Origin: Actinomycetes bacterium
Lineage (GTDB): Bacteria > Actinomycetota > Actinomycetes > Propionibacteriales > Propionibacteriaceae
Reading direction: 5' to 3'
Length of the DNA stretch: 7,848 nt
Assembly (NCBI GenBank): GCA_023387135.1
Contig: JAEWIK010000154.1
Coordinates: 1-7,848, forward strand
Position numbers and translations under genes: made by a program. The notes beneath the pieces were generated by a model that saw nothing but the letters and a program-made list of their open reading frames with translations, was not told the origin of the DNA and did not search any database. Below are positions 1-6,323 of this stretch, piece after piece (the first letter of the stretch is position 1; every line of letters begins with the position of its first letter).

Positions 1-852
1 TCGCACTGTGTCCAGGACGAGGAACTGACCCAGATCGCTATCGACAAGGGCCTCACGGTGATCGCCTTCGAGGCGATGAACCACTGGCTTCCAGACGGCT
101 CGCTCAACGTCCACGTCTTCCACAAGAACAACGAGCTGGCCGGCTACTGCTCGGTCCTGCACGCGCTGCAACTCGCAGGAACCACGGGCCGCTACGGACG
201 GCGACTGCGCGCGGTGGTTGTCGGGTTCGGAGCCACGGCGCGAGGCGCGGTGACCGCGCTGAACGCCCTCGGCGTGCCCGAGATCGAGGTCCTCACCCGG
301 CGGCACGTGGAGGCGGTCGCGGCCCCCATCCACGCGGCGCGGCTGGTCCACCTCGACGTCGATGAAGCAGGCCGCGCCGAGGCCGCGACCGACGACGGCG
401 GGGTGCCACTCGCCCTCTTCCTGGCGGGGCACGACGTCATCGTCAACTGCACCCGCCAGGACACCGACTCGCCTCTGATGCTGCTCACCGAGAACGACCT
501 GCCCAGCCTGACGCCCGGCACCCTGATCGTCGACGTGTCGTGCGACGAGGGCATGGGGTTCGCCTGGGCGCGCCCCACCACCTTCATCGAACCGACGTTC
601 ACCGTCGGCGACAACGTCCTGTACTACGCGGTCGACCACAGCCCCTCGTACCTGTGGGACTCGGCCACCTGGGAGATCAGCGCGGCGCTGTTGCCGCTCC
701 TCCCGAGCATCCTGGACGGACCTGACTCCTGGCAGGCGGCCCCGACGATCGGCCGCGCCATCGAGATCCGCGAAGGCGTCATCCAGAACCCCGCCATCCT
801 GTCCTTCCAGGACCGCGACCCGAACCCGCCCCACACGCACCTCGGAGCGTAG
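1..852 (+). CDS. Alanine dehydrogenase / N5-(carboxyethyl)ornithine synthase-like NAD(P)-dependent dehydrogenase (5' partial)
   Basis: The frame is open from base 1, so the start lies outside the window; 283 residues remain before the TAG stop. The GTG at 58 is internal: the 19 codons before it read naturally (HCVQDEELTQIAIDKGLT). A Rossmann nucleotide-binding loop, VVVGFGATARG (G75, G77, G82 of the partial protein), follows a conserved block HKNNELAGYCSVLHALQ. Further on are VNCTRQDTDSPL, the DVSCDEGMGFAWARPTTF block and DHSPSYLWDSATWEIS. These match my recollection of the actinobacterial proteins annotated as N5-(carboxyethyl)ornithine synthase or alanine dehydrogenase (AlaDh/PNT family). 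Such enzymes reduce a 2-oxo acid/amine adduct, or interconvert alanine and pyruvate, with NAD(P)H in the cytosol. The family is secure; the exact substrate is not. It converges on the defence block and shows no functional link to it. Confidence 0.8.
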   Translation, partial: SHCVQDEELTQIAIDKGLTVIAFEAMNHWLPDGSLNVHVFHKNNELAGYCSVLHALQLAGTTGRYGRRLRAVVVGFGATARGAVTALNALGVPEIEVLTRRHVEAVAAPIHAARLVHLDVDEAGRAEAATDDGGVPLALFLAGHDVIVNCTRQDTDSPLMLLTENDLPSLTPGTLIVDVSCDEGMGFAWARPTTFIEPTFTVGDNVLYYAVDHSPSYLWDSATWEISAALLPLLPSILDGPDSWQAAPTIGRAIEIREGVIQNPAILSFQDRDPNPPHTHLGA

Positions 853-889
853 GCCCGGCACCGGGAACGGGCGGGCCCTGCCAAGCAGG
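852..889. terminator. GC-rich hairpins in the convergent gap, possible weak bidirectional terminator
   Basis: Two inverted repeats lie just after the dehydrogenase stop. GGCCCG at 852-857 can pair with CGGGCC at 872-877, and CCTGC at 877-881 can pair with GCAGG at 885-889 around a 3-nt loop. They sit between two converging genes, where a shared terminator is expected. Neither strand has a U-tract after the stems, so intrinsic termination is doubtful; GC-rich sequence forms such stems easily. Nothing else is recognisable in the 73-base gap. Confidence 0.25.
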
Positions 890-925
890 ATTGGACGACG
901 GGCCGCGAGAACGTCCACCTCGGGC

Positions 926-1576
926 TCATTCCATAAGGTCGGAGGTATCAAAATCCCGCAGGGCGGCGAATGCCCGCAAGGCCGCGGCGAACTCCGCCTC
1001 GGCGCTGAGCAACGTAATGACATCCTCCGCCAATGCCTCGCGGATCTCGTTGCTAGATGCGCTTGACCACATCAGAAGGGCTCGGTCGAGATCTTGGATT
1101 CTGCAGAACTTCGAATACATGAGGTCCTTCCGATTGAGGTCGCACTTGCGGATTGTGCTAGCCCCCCTCATGCTGTCATTGGCGGCAATAACCATCGGTC
1201 CCGCGTGGGCGATGTGTTCAGAGGGGTCATCGACAAAGGGATCGATCAGCCTGAGAGACGCGTCTTCCGGCCAGAAGTCTCCCTTGTTAGTGTTGCACCG
1301 TGTGCAGGACCAGCCAAGGTTGGACCATTCGAGCACCAAGTCAGGAAAGCGACTCTTGGGTTGAATGTGCTCGACTGCCAAGTAGGACGTGTCTGCAGGG
1401 ATAGCCTCGCAGTACATGCACTTGTGATGACATTCCTCCGCGAGTGCGGACTTCAGAGCGGGCGTGTTCCAAGGAGCGGGCCTGTGGTCCGGCTCAGCAG
1501 CCAGATACTCCTCGGTCTTCAAGGGGCCATGTGTTACGAGCCATTCCGGGGCGGGGCCTTTGCTCAGCTTAAGCAT
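926..1576 (-). CDS. ptuB: HNH endonuclease, PtuB-like (Septu anti-phage system)
   Basis: This is a 216-residue predicted DNA nuclease, the likely effector of a Septu defence pair. The HNH/zinc core is intact: C53-x2-C56, then VEHIQPKS with E69 and H70, WSNL with N86, and C91-x2-C94-N followed by K98. The two CxxC pairs would hold a structural zinc, and H70 is the expected metal/catalytic histidine. After the core, LIDPFVDDP (110-118) and a TIRKCDLNRKDL stretch (141-152) match the usual tail of the HNH proteins encoded beside PtuA. The chosen ATG at 1576 overlaps the ATPase stop by 8 nt, which suggests translational coupling. An in-frame start at 1675 would add 33 residues lying wholly inside the ATPase gene and resembling nothing, so it was not used. 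Known Septu systems need both proteins. Family assignment is strong; activity is inferred. Confidence 0.88.
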   Translation of the reverse strand: MLKLSKGPAPEWLVTHGPLKTEEYLAAEPDHRPAPWNTPALKSALAEECHHKCMYCEAIPADTSYLAVEHIQPKSRFPDLVLEWSNLGWSCTRCNTNKGDFWPEDASLRLIDPFVDDPSEHIAHAGPMVIAANDSMRGASTIRKCDLNRKDLMYSKFCRIQDLDRALLMWSSASSNEIREALAEDVITLLSAEAEFAAALRAFAALRDFDTSDLME

Positions 1577-3236
1577 GGCGCTTCTCAATTGCGGCAATTG
1601 CGGACGGGAACTGCCGCTCAAGGCCGATCTCAGACAAGCGTATTCGCAGGCGGCGTAGATCGTCTGCCGTGGCATTGGGAGGAAGGTTCGCTACTGCCTC
1701 ACCGAGTGCGGATTGAACCCACAATGGCAGTGGGGTGTCCAAACCAAGGACGCGTTGCAGAGTTTCGTCAGCCGTGCCCGCCGCGTTCAAGTTGCCAAGC
1801 TTTTGACTGCTGACGCGTGTGCTGTTACCCAACCTACCCAGTGCGTAGACATAGCATTCACGCGTCGCCGTGACGACAAAAGGACTGTGAGTTGCCACGA
1901 TAAACGACACTGATGGGAAGGCCTGAAGTAGTGATGGGACGATGAGTCGCTGCAGTTCTGGATGCAGGTGGTTTTCGGGCTCATCGATGCAAACCGTAAA
2001 GGACCGAGTGTTCTGGCTTCGCAGGAATATCTGCCACGATAATTCCAACATCGCAGAAAGTCCGCCAGACGATGCCTCGAGAGGGAACTCGCCCGTTTCA
2101 GTGTTCAATATCAGTTCGCCGTTTTCGACGAGGAGTCCTCGAAAGCCGAGGTCGCCAGGCAAGAAGTCTCTCAGAACGTCCTGGAAGCCCTCCCATATTC
2201 TGATTGCGGATTCGGTACTGCGCACGACTCGATTGCCGTACCCGTGGAGCGCTGCCCCGATCAGGGCCTCCTTCATCCGAAATAGAGGAGGGTGGTGGCT
2301 CGTTCCTCCCGTGTATCGGACCTGGATCTCGGACGCGAACTGTGCGAGGAGTGTTTCCGTGTCAGAGAACCTAGCCGGAAGGCTCTCCATCTGTCGATAG
2401 GAGCTAATGGAGCGATGTGACGAGATGAATATGCCAGGCACGCCCTGCATTGCGCTGTAGGACACCTGTGCCATTGATACACCAGTTGTTGGCGGTTCTA
2501 GAATAAATGTCCGTCCACCATTGCTGTAGCTCAGCTCGCCGATTACAGATCGTGAGTCTTCTTGAGGGGATGTCGTTTGCGTGCGTCCCCGGGTCACGAA
2601 CTGGCCTTGCCAGTTGAAGTGTGGCGCTAGCACATTCAGGAGTGTCGTCTTTCCAGCCGCGTTGGCTCCGGTCAACACAGTCAGCTGTGGATGGAACGTG
2701 ATATCGACTTCGTCGAACTGGCGCCAACTCGAGACAGTCAGGCGGGAGAGCGTAAGGTCGCCTCGTGGGCGGTTCAGGTCTGTCTGCTCCCGGAGTTGCT
2801 GGATCTCGATCCACTCGCTCAGTTCCCTAGAGGCCGGATCGGGCAGCCATGAGTCTGCGGGTGAGTCTCGCACGGTGTCCCCAAGTTTGGTGAGGCGGAC
2901 GGATCCGTAGCTTGTTAGCTCGATGAGCGACTGGTGCTCAAGTAGGTCAAGCGCTTGGTACATCAAGCGATAGGTGGATCCGTCGGACGCCCAGTCCGGC
3001 GTGTCACGATTAACGACCGCGAAGAGATTCCAGAGCTGGACGTCGGTTTCCGGCGTCTGCACGATAGCTCGGAAGATTCGGTCGGCGGTCTCGCTGAGCG
3101 TGTGCCAGTCCACCAGCGGATTGTAGAGCAGGCATCTCACGGCGTGCTTGAATCTCGAGCGAGGCCTTCGACTGTGGCGGTCGTTGAGTGCGATCAGCAG
3201 CGATCCGCGGAGCGACGCATTCCCTATGCTGCGCAA
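1569..3236 (-). CDS. ptuA: AAA/ABC-type ATPase, PtuA-like (Septu anti-phage system), with N-terminal winged-helix-like region
   Basis: This 555-residue predicted ATPase is the sensor/scaffold half of a Septu pair. The ABC-type motifs are complete: Walker A GANAAGKTT (190-198), signature-like SSGGLSAML (389-397), Walker B FTVCIDEPENHLHP (413-426) and H-loop ATHSP (448-452). About 100 residues follow the H-loop without a recognisable Toprim core, so it is not an OLD/GajA nuclease. Residues about 45-125 look like a winged helix, with a two-helix stretch STYRLMYQALDLLEHQSLIEL and a wing-like GSVRLTKLGD. The start is uncertain. TTG at 3236 has AGGA 11 nt upstream; GTG codons at 3140 (residue 33) and 3113 (residue 42) are alternatives, and an in-frame TAG at 3297-3299 limits the frame. 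Its end overlaps ptuB. GC content is lower than in the flanking metabolic genes, suggesting transfer. Confidence 0.85.
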   Translation of the reverse strand: MRSIGNASLRGSLLIALNDRHSRRPRSRFKHAVRCLLYNPLVDWHTLSETADRIFRAIVQTPETDVQLWNLFAVVNRDTPDWASDGSTYRLMYQALDLLEHQSLIELTSYGSVRLTKLGDTVRDSPADSWLPDPASRELSEWIEIQQLREQTDLNRPRGDLTLSRLTVSSWRQFDEVDITFHPQLTVLTGANAAGKTTLLNVLAPHFNWQGQFVTRGRTQTTSPQEDSRSVIGELSYSNGGRTFILEPPTTGVSMAQVSYSAMQGVPGIFISSHRSISSYRQMESLPARFSDTETLLAQFASEIQVRYTGGTSHHPPLFRMKEALIGAALHGYGNRVVRSTESAIRIWEGFQDVLRDFLPGDLGFRGLLVENGELILNTETGEFPLEASSGGLSAMLELSWQIFLRSQNTRSFTVCIDEPENHLHPELQRLIVPSLLQAFPSVSFIVATHSPFVVTATRECYVYALGRLGNSTRVSSQKLGNLNAAGTADETLQRVLGLDTPLPLWVQSALGEAVANLPPNATADDLRRLRIRLSEIGLERQFPSAIAAIEKRHA

Positions 3237-3270
3237 GGCAGCCGCGGTCCTGGCGTAGACCTTGGAAATG

Positions 3271-3298
3271 AGCCGTCGCGAGACGACTCGCGACAGCT
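3271..3298 (-). promoter_or_regulatory. Near-perfect 28-nt inverted repeat between antitoxin and ptuA (attenuator, processing hairpin or operator)
   Basis: GTCGCGAG (3275-3282) and CTCGCGAC (3287-3294) are perfect complements around the 4-nt loop ACGA. After one mismatch (3274/3295) three more pairs form (AGC at 3271-3273 with GCT at 3296-3298), giving 11 of 12 pairs. It begins 1 nt after the antitoxin stop and lies in the 63-nt gap before ptuA. On the minus-strand transcript it is followed by CATTTCC, a poor U-tract, so full intrinsic termination is unlikely. Partial attenuation, RNA processing or protein binding to the DNA palindrome are all possible. The structure is seen directly; its role is inferred. 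Confidence 0.6.
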
Positions 3299-3299
3299 A

Positions 3300-3596
3300 T
3301 CACGCGACTGCGTGCAGTTCCAAGCGGAGCCCGAGCGCTTCGGTGACCTTCAGGATCGTCGACCAGGTGGGGTTGCCGTCTGCTGAGAGAGCTTTGTAGA
3401 GCCCGTCCCGGCTCATGCCCACGCGGCGAGCGAGCTCGCTCATGTTGCGAGAGCGGGCGATTACTCCCAGGGCGCGCGGCACTGCGGAAGGATCGTCGCC
3501 GGACTCGTCAAGGGCGATCGCCAGGTAGGCGGCGACGTCATCGAGCCCGTCAAGGTAGTCGGCCGCGTCGAACGGCTTGAACTTACTGGTCGCCAT
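3300..3596 (-). CDS. HTH-domain antitoxin of a RelE/HigB-type toxin-antitoxin pair
   Basis: This 98-residue protein is the predicted antitoxin and autorepressor. The N-terminus KFKPFDAADYLDGLDDVAAYLAIALDE is the hallmark opening of the 'probable addiction module antidote protein' family, and residues about 52-72 (SELARRVGMSRDGLYKALS) form an Xre/Cro-type helix-turn-helix. The end, WSTILKVTEALGLRLELHAVA, is also typical. The antitoxin would bind and neutralise the toxin encoded just upstream and repress their shared promoter through the HTH. The gene starts 14 nt before the toxin stop. An AGGAG at 3607-3611 on the minus strand, 10 nt before the ATG and inside the toxin gene, supports this start. 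Gene order is toxin first, as in HigBA modules. Family assignment is confident; its targets beyond its own promoter are unknown. Confidence 0.9.
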   Translation of the reverse strand: MATSKFKPFDAADYLDGLDDVAAYLAIALDESGDDPSAVPRALGVIARSRNMSELARRVGMSRDGLYKALSADGNPTWSTILKVTEALGLRLELHAVA

Positions 3597-3915
3597 GGCT
3601 CTTCTGCTCCTCTCGCCACTCGTTTGCGAGTTGCTGAGCTCTCGCTATGTCCATCTGTTGAGTCGACTTGTCGCCGCCCGCCAGCAGCACGATCAGGACG
3701 TCTCGTTCCTGCAGGAAGTAGACGCGATAGCCCGGCCCGAAGTGCATCCGGAGTTCGGAGACCCCTCCTCCGACTGGCGCCACATCGCCGGAATTGCCGT
3801 GCGCGAGCCTGTCGACGCGCTGCAGGATGCGGAGCCTTGCGTGCCGGTCCTTCAGCTTCCGTAGCCAGTCGTGGAACTCCTGAGTCCGAAACTGCTGGGG
3901 CTCGGCGCCGGGCAT
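3583..3915 (-). CDS. RelE/HigB-type toxin ('addiction module killer protein' family)
   Basis: This 110-residue protein is the predicted toxin of the pair, of the RelE/ParE superfamily, many members of which cut mRNA at the ribosome. Diagnostic blocks are FRTQEFHDWLRKLKDRHARLRI (9-30), GDVAPVGGGVSELRMHFGPGYRVYF (43-67) and the closing LLAGGDKSTQQMDIARAQQLA (77-97), all standard for this family. The length is typical. ATG 3915 was chosen because the family begins a few residues before the FRTQEF strand. An upstream in-frame ATG at 3993 would add 26 residues with no family match and would run through the promoter. No Shine-Dalgarno precedes ATG 3915, and the TATAAT box ends only 6 nt before it, so the mRNA is probably leaderless. 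No frame break or truncation is visible. Confidence 0.9.
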   Translation of the reverse strand: MPGAEPQQFRTQEFHDWLRKLKDRHARLRILQRVDRLAHGNSGDVAPVGGGVSELRMHFGPGYRVYFLQERDVLIVLLAGGDKSTQQMDIARAQQLANEWREEQKSHGDQ

Positions 3916-3937
3916 GTGTCGATTATAGATGACATAT
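3914..3937. promoter_or_regulatory. Imperfect 24-bp palindrome over the -10 box, candidate antitoxin operator
   Basis: Read on the minus strand, ATATGTC and GACACAT flank a 10-bp spacer; 6 of 7 arm positions are complementary. The spacer contains TATAAT and the right arm overlaps the toxin start codon, so a dimeric HTH repressor bound here would block RNA polymerase. Toxin-antitoxin operons are commonly autorepressed in this way. Binding by this antitoxin is inferred, not shown. Confidence 0.4.
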
Positions 3938-3951
3938 GCCCGGTTGGGCAA
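3922..3951 (-). promoter_or_regulatory. Sigma-70-type promoter of the toxin-antitoxin/Septu cassette, probably leaderless
   Basis: On the minus strand TTGCCC (3951-3946; 4 of 6 matches to TTGACA) is followed after 18 nt by a perfect TATAAT (3927-3922). Transcription should begin about 6-7 nt after the -10 box, at or next to the toxin ATG (3915). That gives a leaderless message, which is common in actinobacteria. It is the only good promoter seen for the four-gene block. Confidence 0.65.
3937..3950. promoter_or_regulatory. Short perfect inverted repeat TGCCC-N4-GGGCA at the -35 box
   Basis: TGCCC (3937-3941) and GGGCA (3946-3950) are perfect 5-bp arms around GGTT. The repeat adjoins the larger palindrome and covers five of the six bases of the -35 hexamer. 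It could be a second operator half or chance in GC-rich sequence. Confidence 0.25.
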
Positions 3952-4017
3952 TCGTGGGCGGTCGGTCCTCGTCACTGGTTCTGCGGCGGTCATCGGACGG
4001 GCGTCGCCGCGGGCACG

Positions 4018-6294
4018 TCAGGGCATGGGGCAGGTGGCGGTCCAGGTGGAGGTGGAACCGCCGGCCTCGAAGCTCGTCCCGTCGGGCAGGACGATGCTGG
4101 CCCTCACCTGGCGCGGGGCCTGGCCGCGCAGGGTGAACTCGTGGTCGTCGTGCCGCCACTCGACGTGGATCGGTCCGGCGGGGGAGTCGTAGGTCGCATC
4201 GACCCAGTTGATGCCGGGGCCGGGAGTGGGCTTGATGAGGACGCGGCAGTAGCCAGGTGCTGCGGGACGGATGCCCGCCACCACCTTGTACAGCCAGTCG
4301 CAGACGGCTCCGAAGGCGTAGTGGTTGAGGCTCGTCATGATCGGGTCGTTGAGAGTGCCGTCGGGCAGGACCGAGTCCCAGCGTTCCCAGGTCGTGGTGG
4401 CGCCCTGCGCGACCTGGTAGAGCCACGAGGGGCAGCCCTCCTCCAGCAGCAGCTTGTAGGCGTCGTCGACGTAGCCGTTCTCCGAGAGCGCCCACGTCAC
4501 GTAGGGGGTGCCCGCGAATCCGGTGGTCGCCCGATACCCCGCGGCCCTGACGAGCTCGGCGAGCCGGGCCGCCGCAGGGGCGACGTCCGGGCCCTCCAGC
4601 AGCCCGAAGTGCAGGGCGAGGGCATAGACGGTCGCGCAGTCGGAGTGAACCCTGCCGTCCCGCACGTAGTGGGAGTTGAAGGCGCGCCTCGTCCGGGAGG
4701 CGAGTTCGGCCCAGTGGTACTGGTCGTCCTTCCCCAGCACCGTCGCGGCTTCGGCGGCGAAGGTGGCGCTCCGGAACAGGCTCGCGGTGGCGACGACGCC
4801 CGGGTCTGCCTTCGCGGCCTGCGCGTCCTTCGGCGGGCTGTCGGGGTCGAGCCAGTCGCCGAACTGGAAGCCGGTGTCCCACAGCCCTGTCGGGGACAGC
4901 AGCGGCTCGATCGAGTGCAGGTGCGCCGCCATGGCGGGGTAGTGGGCGGCGAGCCTGTCGGTGTCGCCGTAGGCCCACCACAGCGCCTGGGGCACCCACA
5001 CCGAGGCATCGCCCCAGACTGCCGCGGGGCCGTCCCACAGCGGGTCGGCGACGTCGTGCAGCCGGGGCACTATCCACGGGACCACGCCGCCGTGGTGAGC
5101 CTGCTCCTCGGCGAGGTCGAGCAGCCAGCCGTGCAGGAAGTCCGAGACATCGAACTGGAAGGCGGCAGTCGGAGCGTAGACGGCGATGTCGCCCGTCCAG
5201 CCGAGCCTCTCGTCCCGCTGCGGGCAGTCGGTGGGCACCGACAGGAAGTTGCCCTTCTGGCCCCACACCGAGTTGTGGACGAGCTGGTTGACGCTCGGAT
5301 CGGAACAGGCGAACGTCCCCGTGCGGCGGAGGTCGGAGCCGACGACGACGGCCTCGAGGCTGTCGGTGGTCAGCTCGCCGGGCCACCCGCTCACCTCGGC
5401 GTACCTGAAGCCGTGGAAGGTGAGAGTCGGCTCGAACGCGTCGACCCCTCCCGAGAGGACGAAGGTGTCGGTCGCCTTCGCGGTGCGCAGCGCCTCGACA
5501 GCGAGTTCGCCGTCCTGCAGGGTCTCGGCGTGCCGGATGACGATCGCGGAACCCGCCGGTCCCTGCGTGGTGAACCTCACCCAGCCGACGAGGTTCTGGC
5601 CGAAGTCGACGAGGAGCCGCCCGGACGGCGAGCGCCAGACCTTCACCGCGGCGACCGTCTCGAGCCGCCGGATCGGCGGGCCGGCCTGCGGCACCAGGGT
5701 GCTGTGGTCGAAGGCGATCTCGCGGACGGGCAGAGGCCGTGGCAGGGATCGGGCGCCGGCGTCGATGCACTGGCCGTCGTACAGCGAGTTCGCGGTCACC
5801 CCGGTGGTCTGCCCGCGCCAGTCGGACGACGTCGTCATGGTCTGGCGACGGCCGTCGGCGAAGTCGACCACGAGGACGGCGAGGAAGCCGATCAGGTCGC
5901 CATCGTTGTGGGCGCGCCACGGACCGAAGTCTCCCCGGTACCAGCCGTTGCCGAGCCGGGCGCTCACCGTCAGCTCCGGGCCTCCGTCGCGGACGTGCGC
6001 CGTGACGTCGTACTCCTGCCAGGCCAGGCGCCACCTGTAGGCGGTCCAGCCGGGGGAGAGGAGAGCGTCGGACGCCGCCCGGCCGTTCACCTCCGCCTCA
6101 TACACCCCGTGGGCGGTCGCGAACAGGCGAGCCGCGAGCACCTCCGAGGGCGCCTGGTCGAGGGCGGTCGTCCCGGTGAGCCGCACTGCCGCTTCCCTGG
6201 CGGCGTCCGCGGTGATCATCCGCGCTCCCGCGAGGGGCTGCCTGCCTGACAGGCTCTCGGTCTGGCGCGCAGGCTCGCGGGTGGGTGCTGTCAT
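4018..6294 (-). CDS. GH78 alpha-L-rhamnosidase
   Basis: This 758-residue inverting glycosidase should release terminal L-rhamnose from plant glycans or glycosides. The diagnostic block DCPQRDERLGWTGD is at 356-369; its E362 aligns with the general acid of characterised GH78 enzymes (E636 of Streptomyces avermitilis Rha78A). TTTWERWD (633-640) supplies E637, the counterpart of the general base (E895 there). Domain order by eye is an N-terminal carbohydrate-binding-like beta domain (about 35-200), a beta domain with LLVDFGQNLVGWVR (227-240), the alpha/alpha-barrel catalytic domain (about 320-670) and a C-terminal beta domain. It is compact: it starts almost directly with the first beta domain, lacking the extra N-terminal module of many family members. 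No signal peptide or membrane segment is visible, so it is probably cytoplasmic and acts on imported oligosaccharides. ATG 6294 has AGGAG 8 nt upstream; an earlier in-frame start at 6468 would run into the upstream gene and reads as low-complexity sequence. Confidence 0.93.
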   Translation of the reverse strand: MTAPTREPARQTESLSGRQPLAGARMITADAAREAAVRLTGTTALDQAPSEVLAARLFATAHGVYEAEVNGRAASDALLSPGWTAYRWRLAWQEYDVTAHVRDGGPELTVSARLGNGWYRGDFGPWRAHNDGDLIGFLAVLVVDFADGRRQTMTTSSDWRGQTTGVTANSLYDGQCIDAGARSLPRPLPVREIAFDHSTLVPQAGPPIRRLETVAAVKVWRSPSGRLLVDFGQNLVGWVRFTTQGPAGSAIVIRHAETLQDGELAVEALRTAKATDTFVLSGGVDAFEPTLTFHGFRYAEVSGWPGELTTDSLEAVVVGSDLRRTGTFACSDPSVNQLVHNSVWGQKGNFLSVPTDCPQRDERLGWTGDIAVYAPTAAFQFDVSDFLHGWLLDLAEEQAHHGGVVPWIVPRLHDVADPLWDGPAAVWGDASVWVPQALWWAYGDTDRLAAHYPAMAAHLHSIEPLLSPTGLWDTGFQFGDWLDPDSPPKDAQAAKADPGVVATASLFRSATFAAEAATVLGKDDQYHWAELASRTRRAFNSHYVRDGRVHSDCATVYALALHFGLLEGPDVAPAAARLAELVRAAGYRATTGFAGTPYVTWALSENGYVDDAYKLLLEEGCPSWLYQVAQGATTTWERWDSVLPDGTLNDPIMTSLNHYAFGAVCDWLYKVVAGIRPAAPGYCRVLIKPTPGPGINWVDATYDSPAGPIHVEWRHDDHEFTLRGQAPRQVRASIVLPDGTSFEAGGSTSTWTATCPMP

Positions 6295-6323
6295 CGGTGA
6301 CTCTCCTCTGGCGGTCGGTGGTC

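Noticed and set aside
926..3236. Retron (ATPase and HNH pairs occur with retron reverse transcriptases)
   Set aside because: No reverse transcriptase gene or room for an msr-msd RNA was seen in the block; the upstream neighbours are a toxin-antitoxin pair.
1569..3236. OLD-family nuclease or Gabija GajA
   Set aside because: The region after the H-loop is only about 100 residues and shows no Toprim acidic motifs, and the partner is an HNH protein, not a UvrD-like helicase.
3916..4017. Intrinsic terminator for the rhamnosidase operon
   Set aside because: No stem followed by a U-run was found on the minus strand downstream of the stop; the gap holds the toxin promoter and its inverted repeats instead.
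3871..6249. Long plus-strand open frame (792 codons) opposite the rhamnosidase gene
   Set aside because: It is rich in G, R, V and P with no recognisable domain, and lies antisense to a complete GH78 gene with intact motifs; long antisense frames are normal in high-GC genes.
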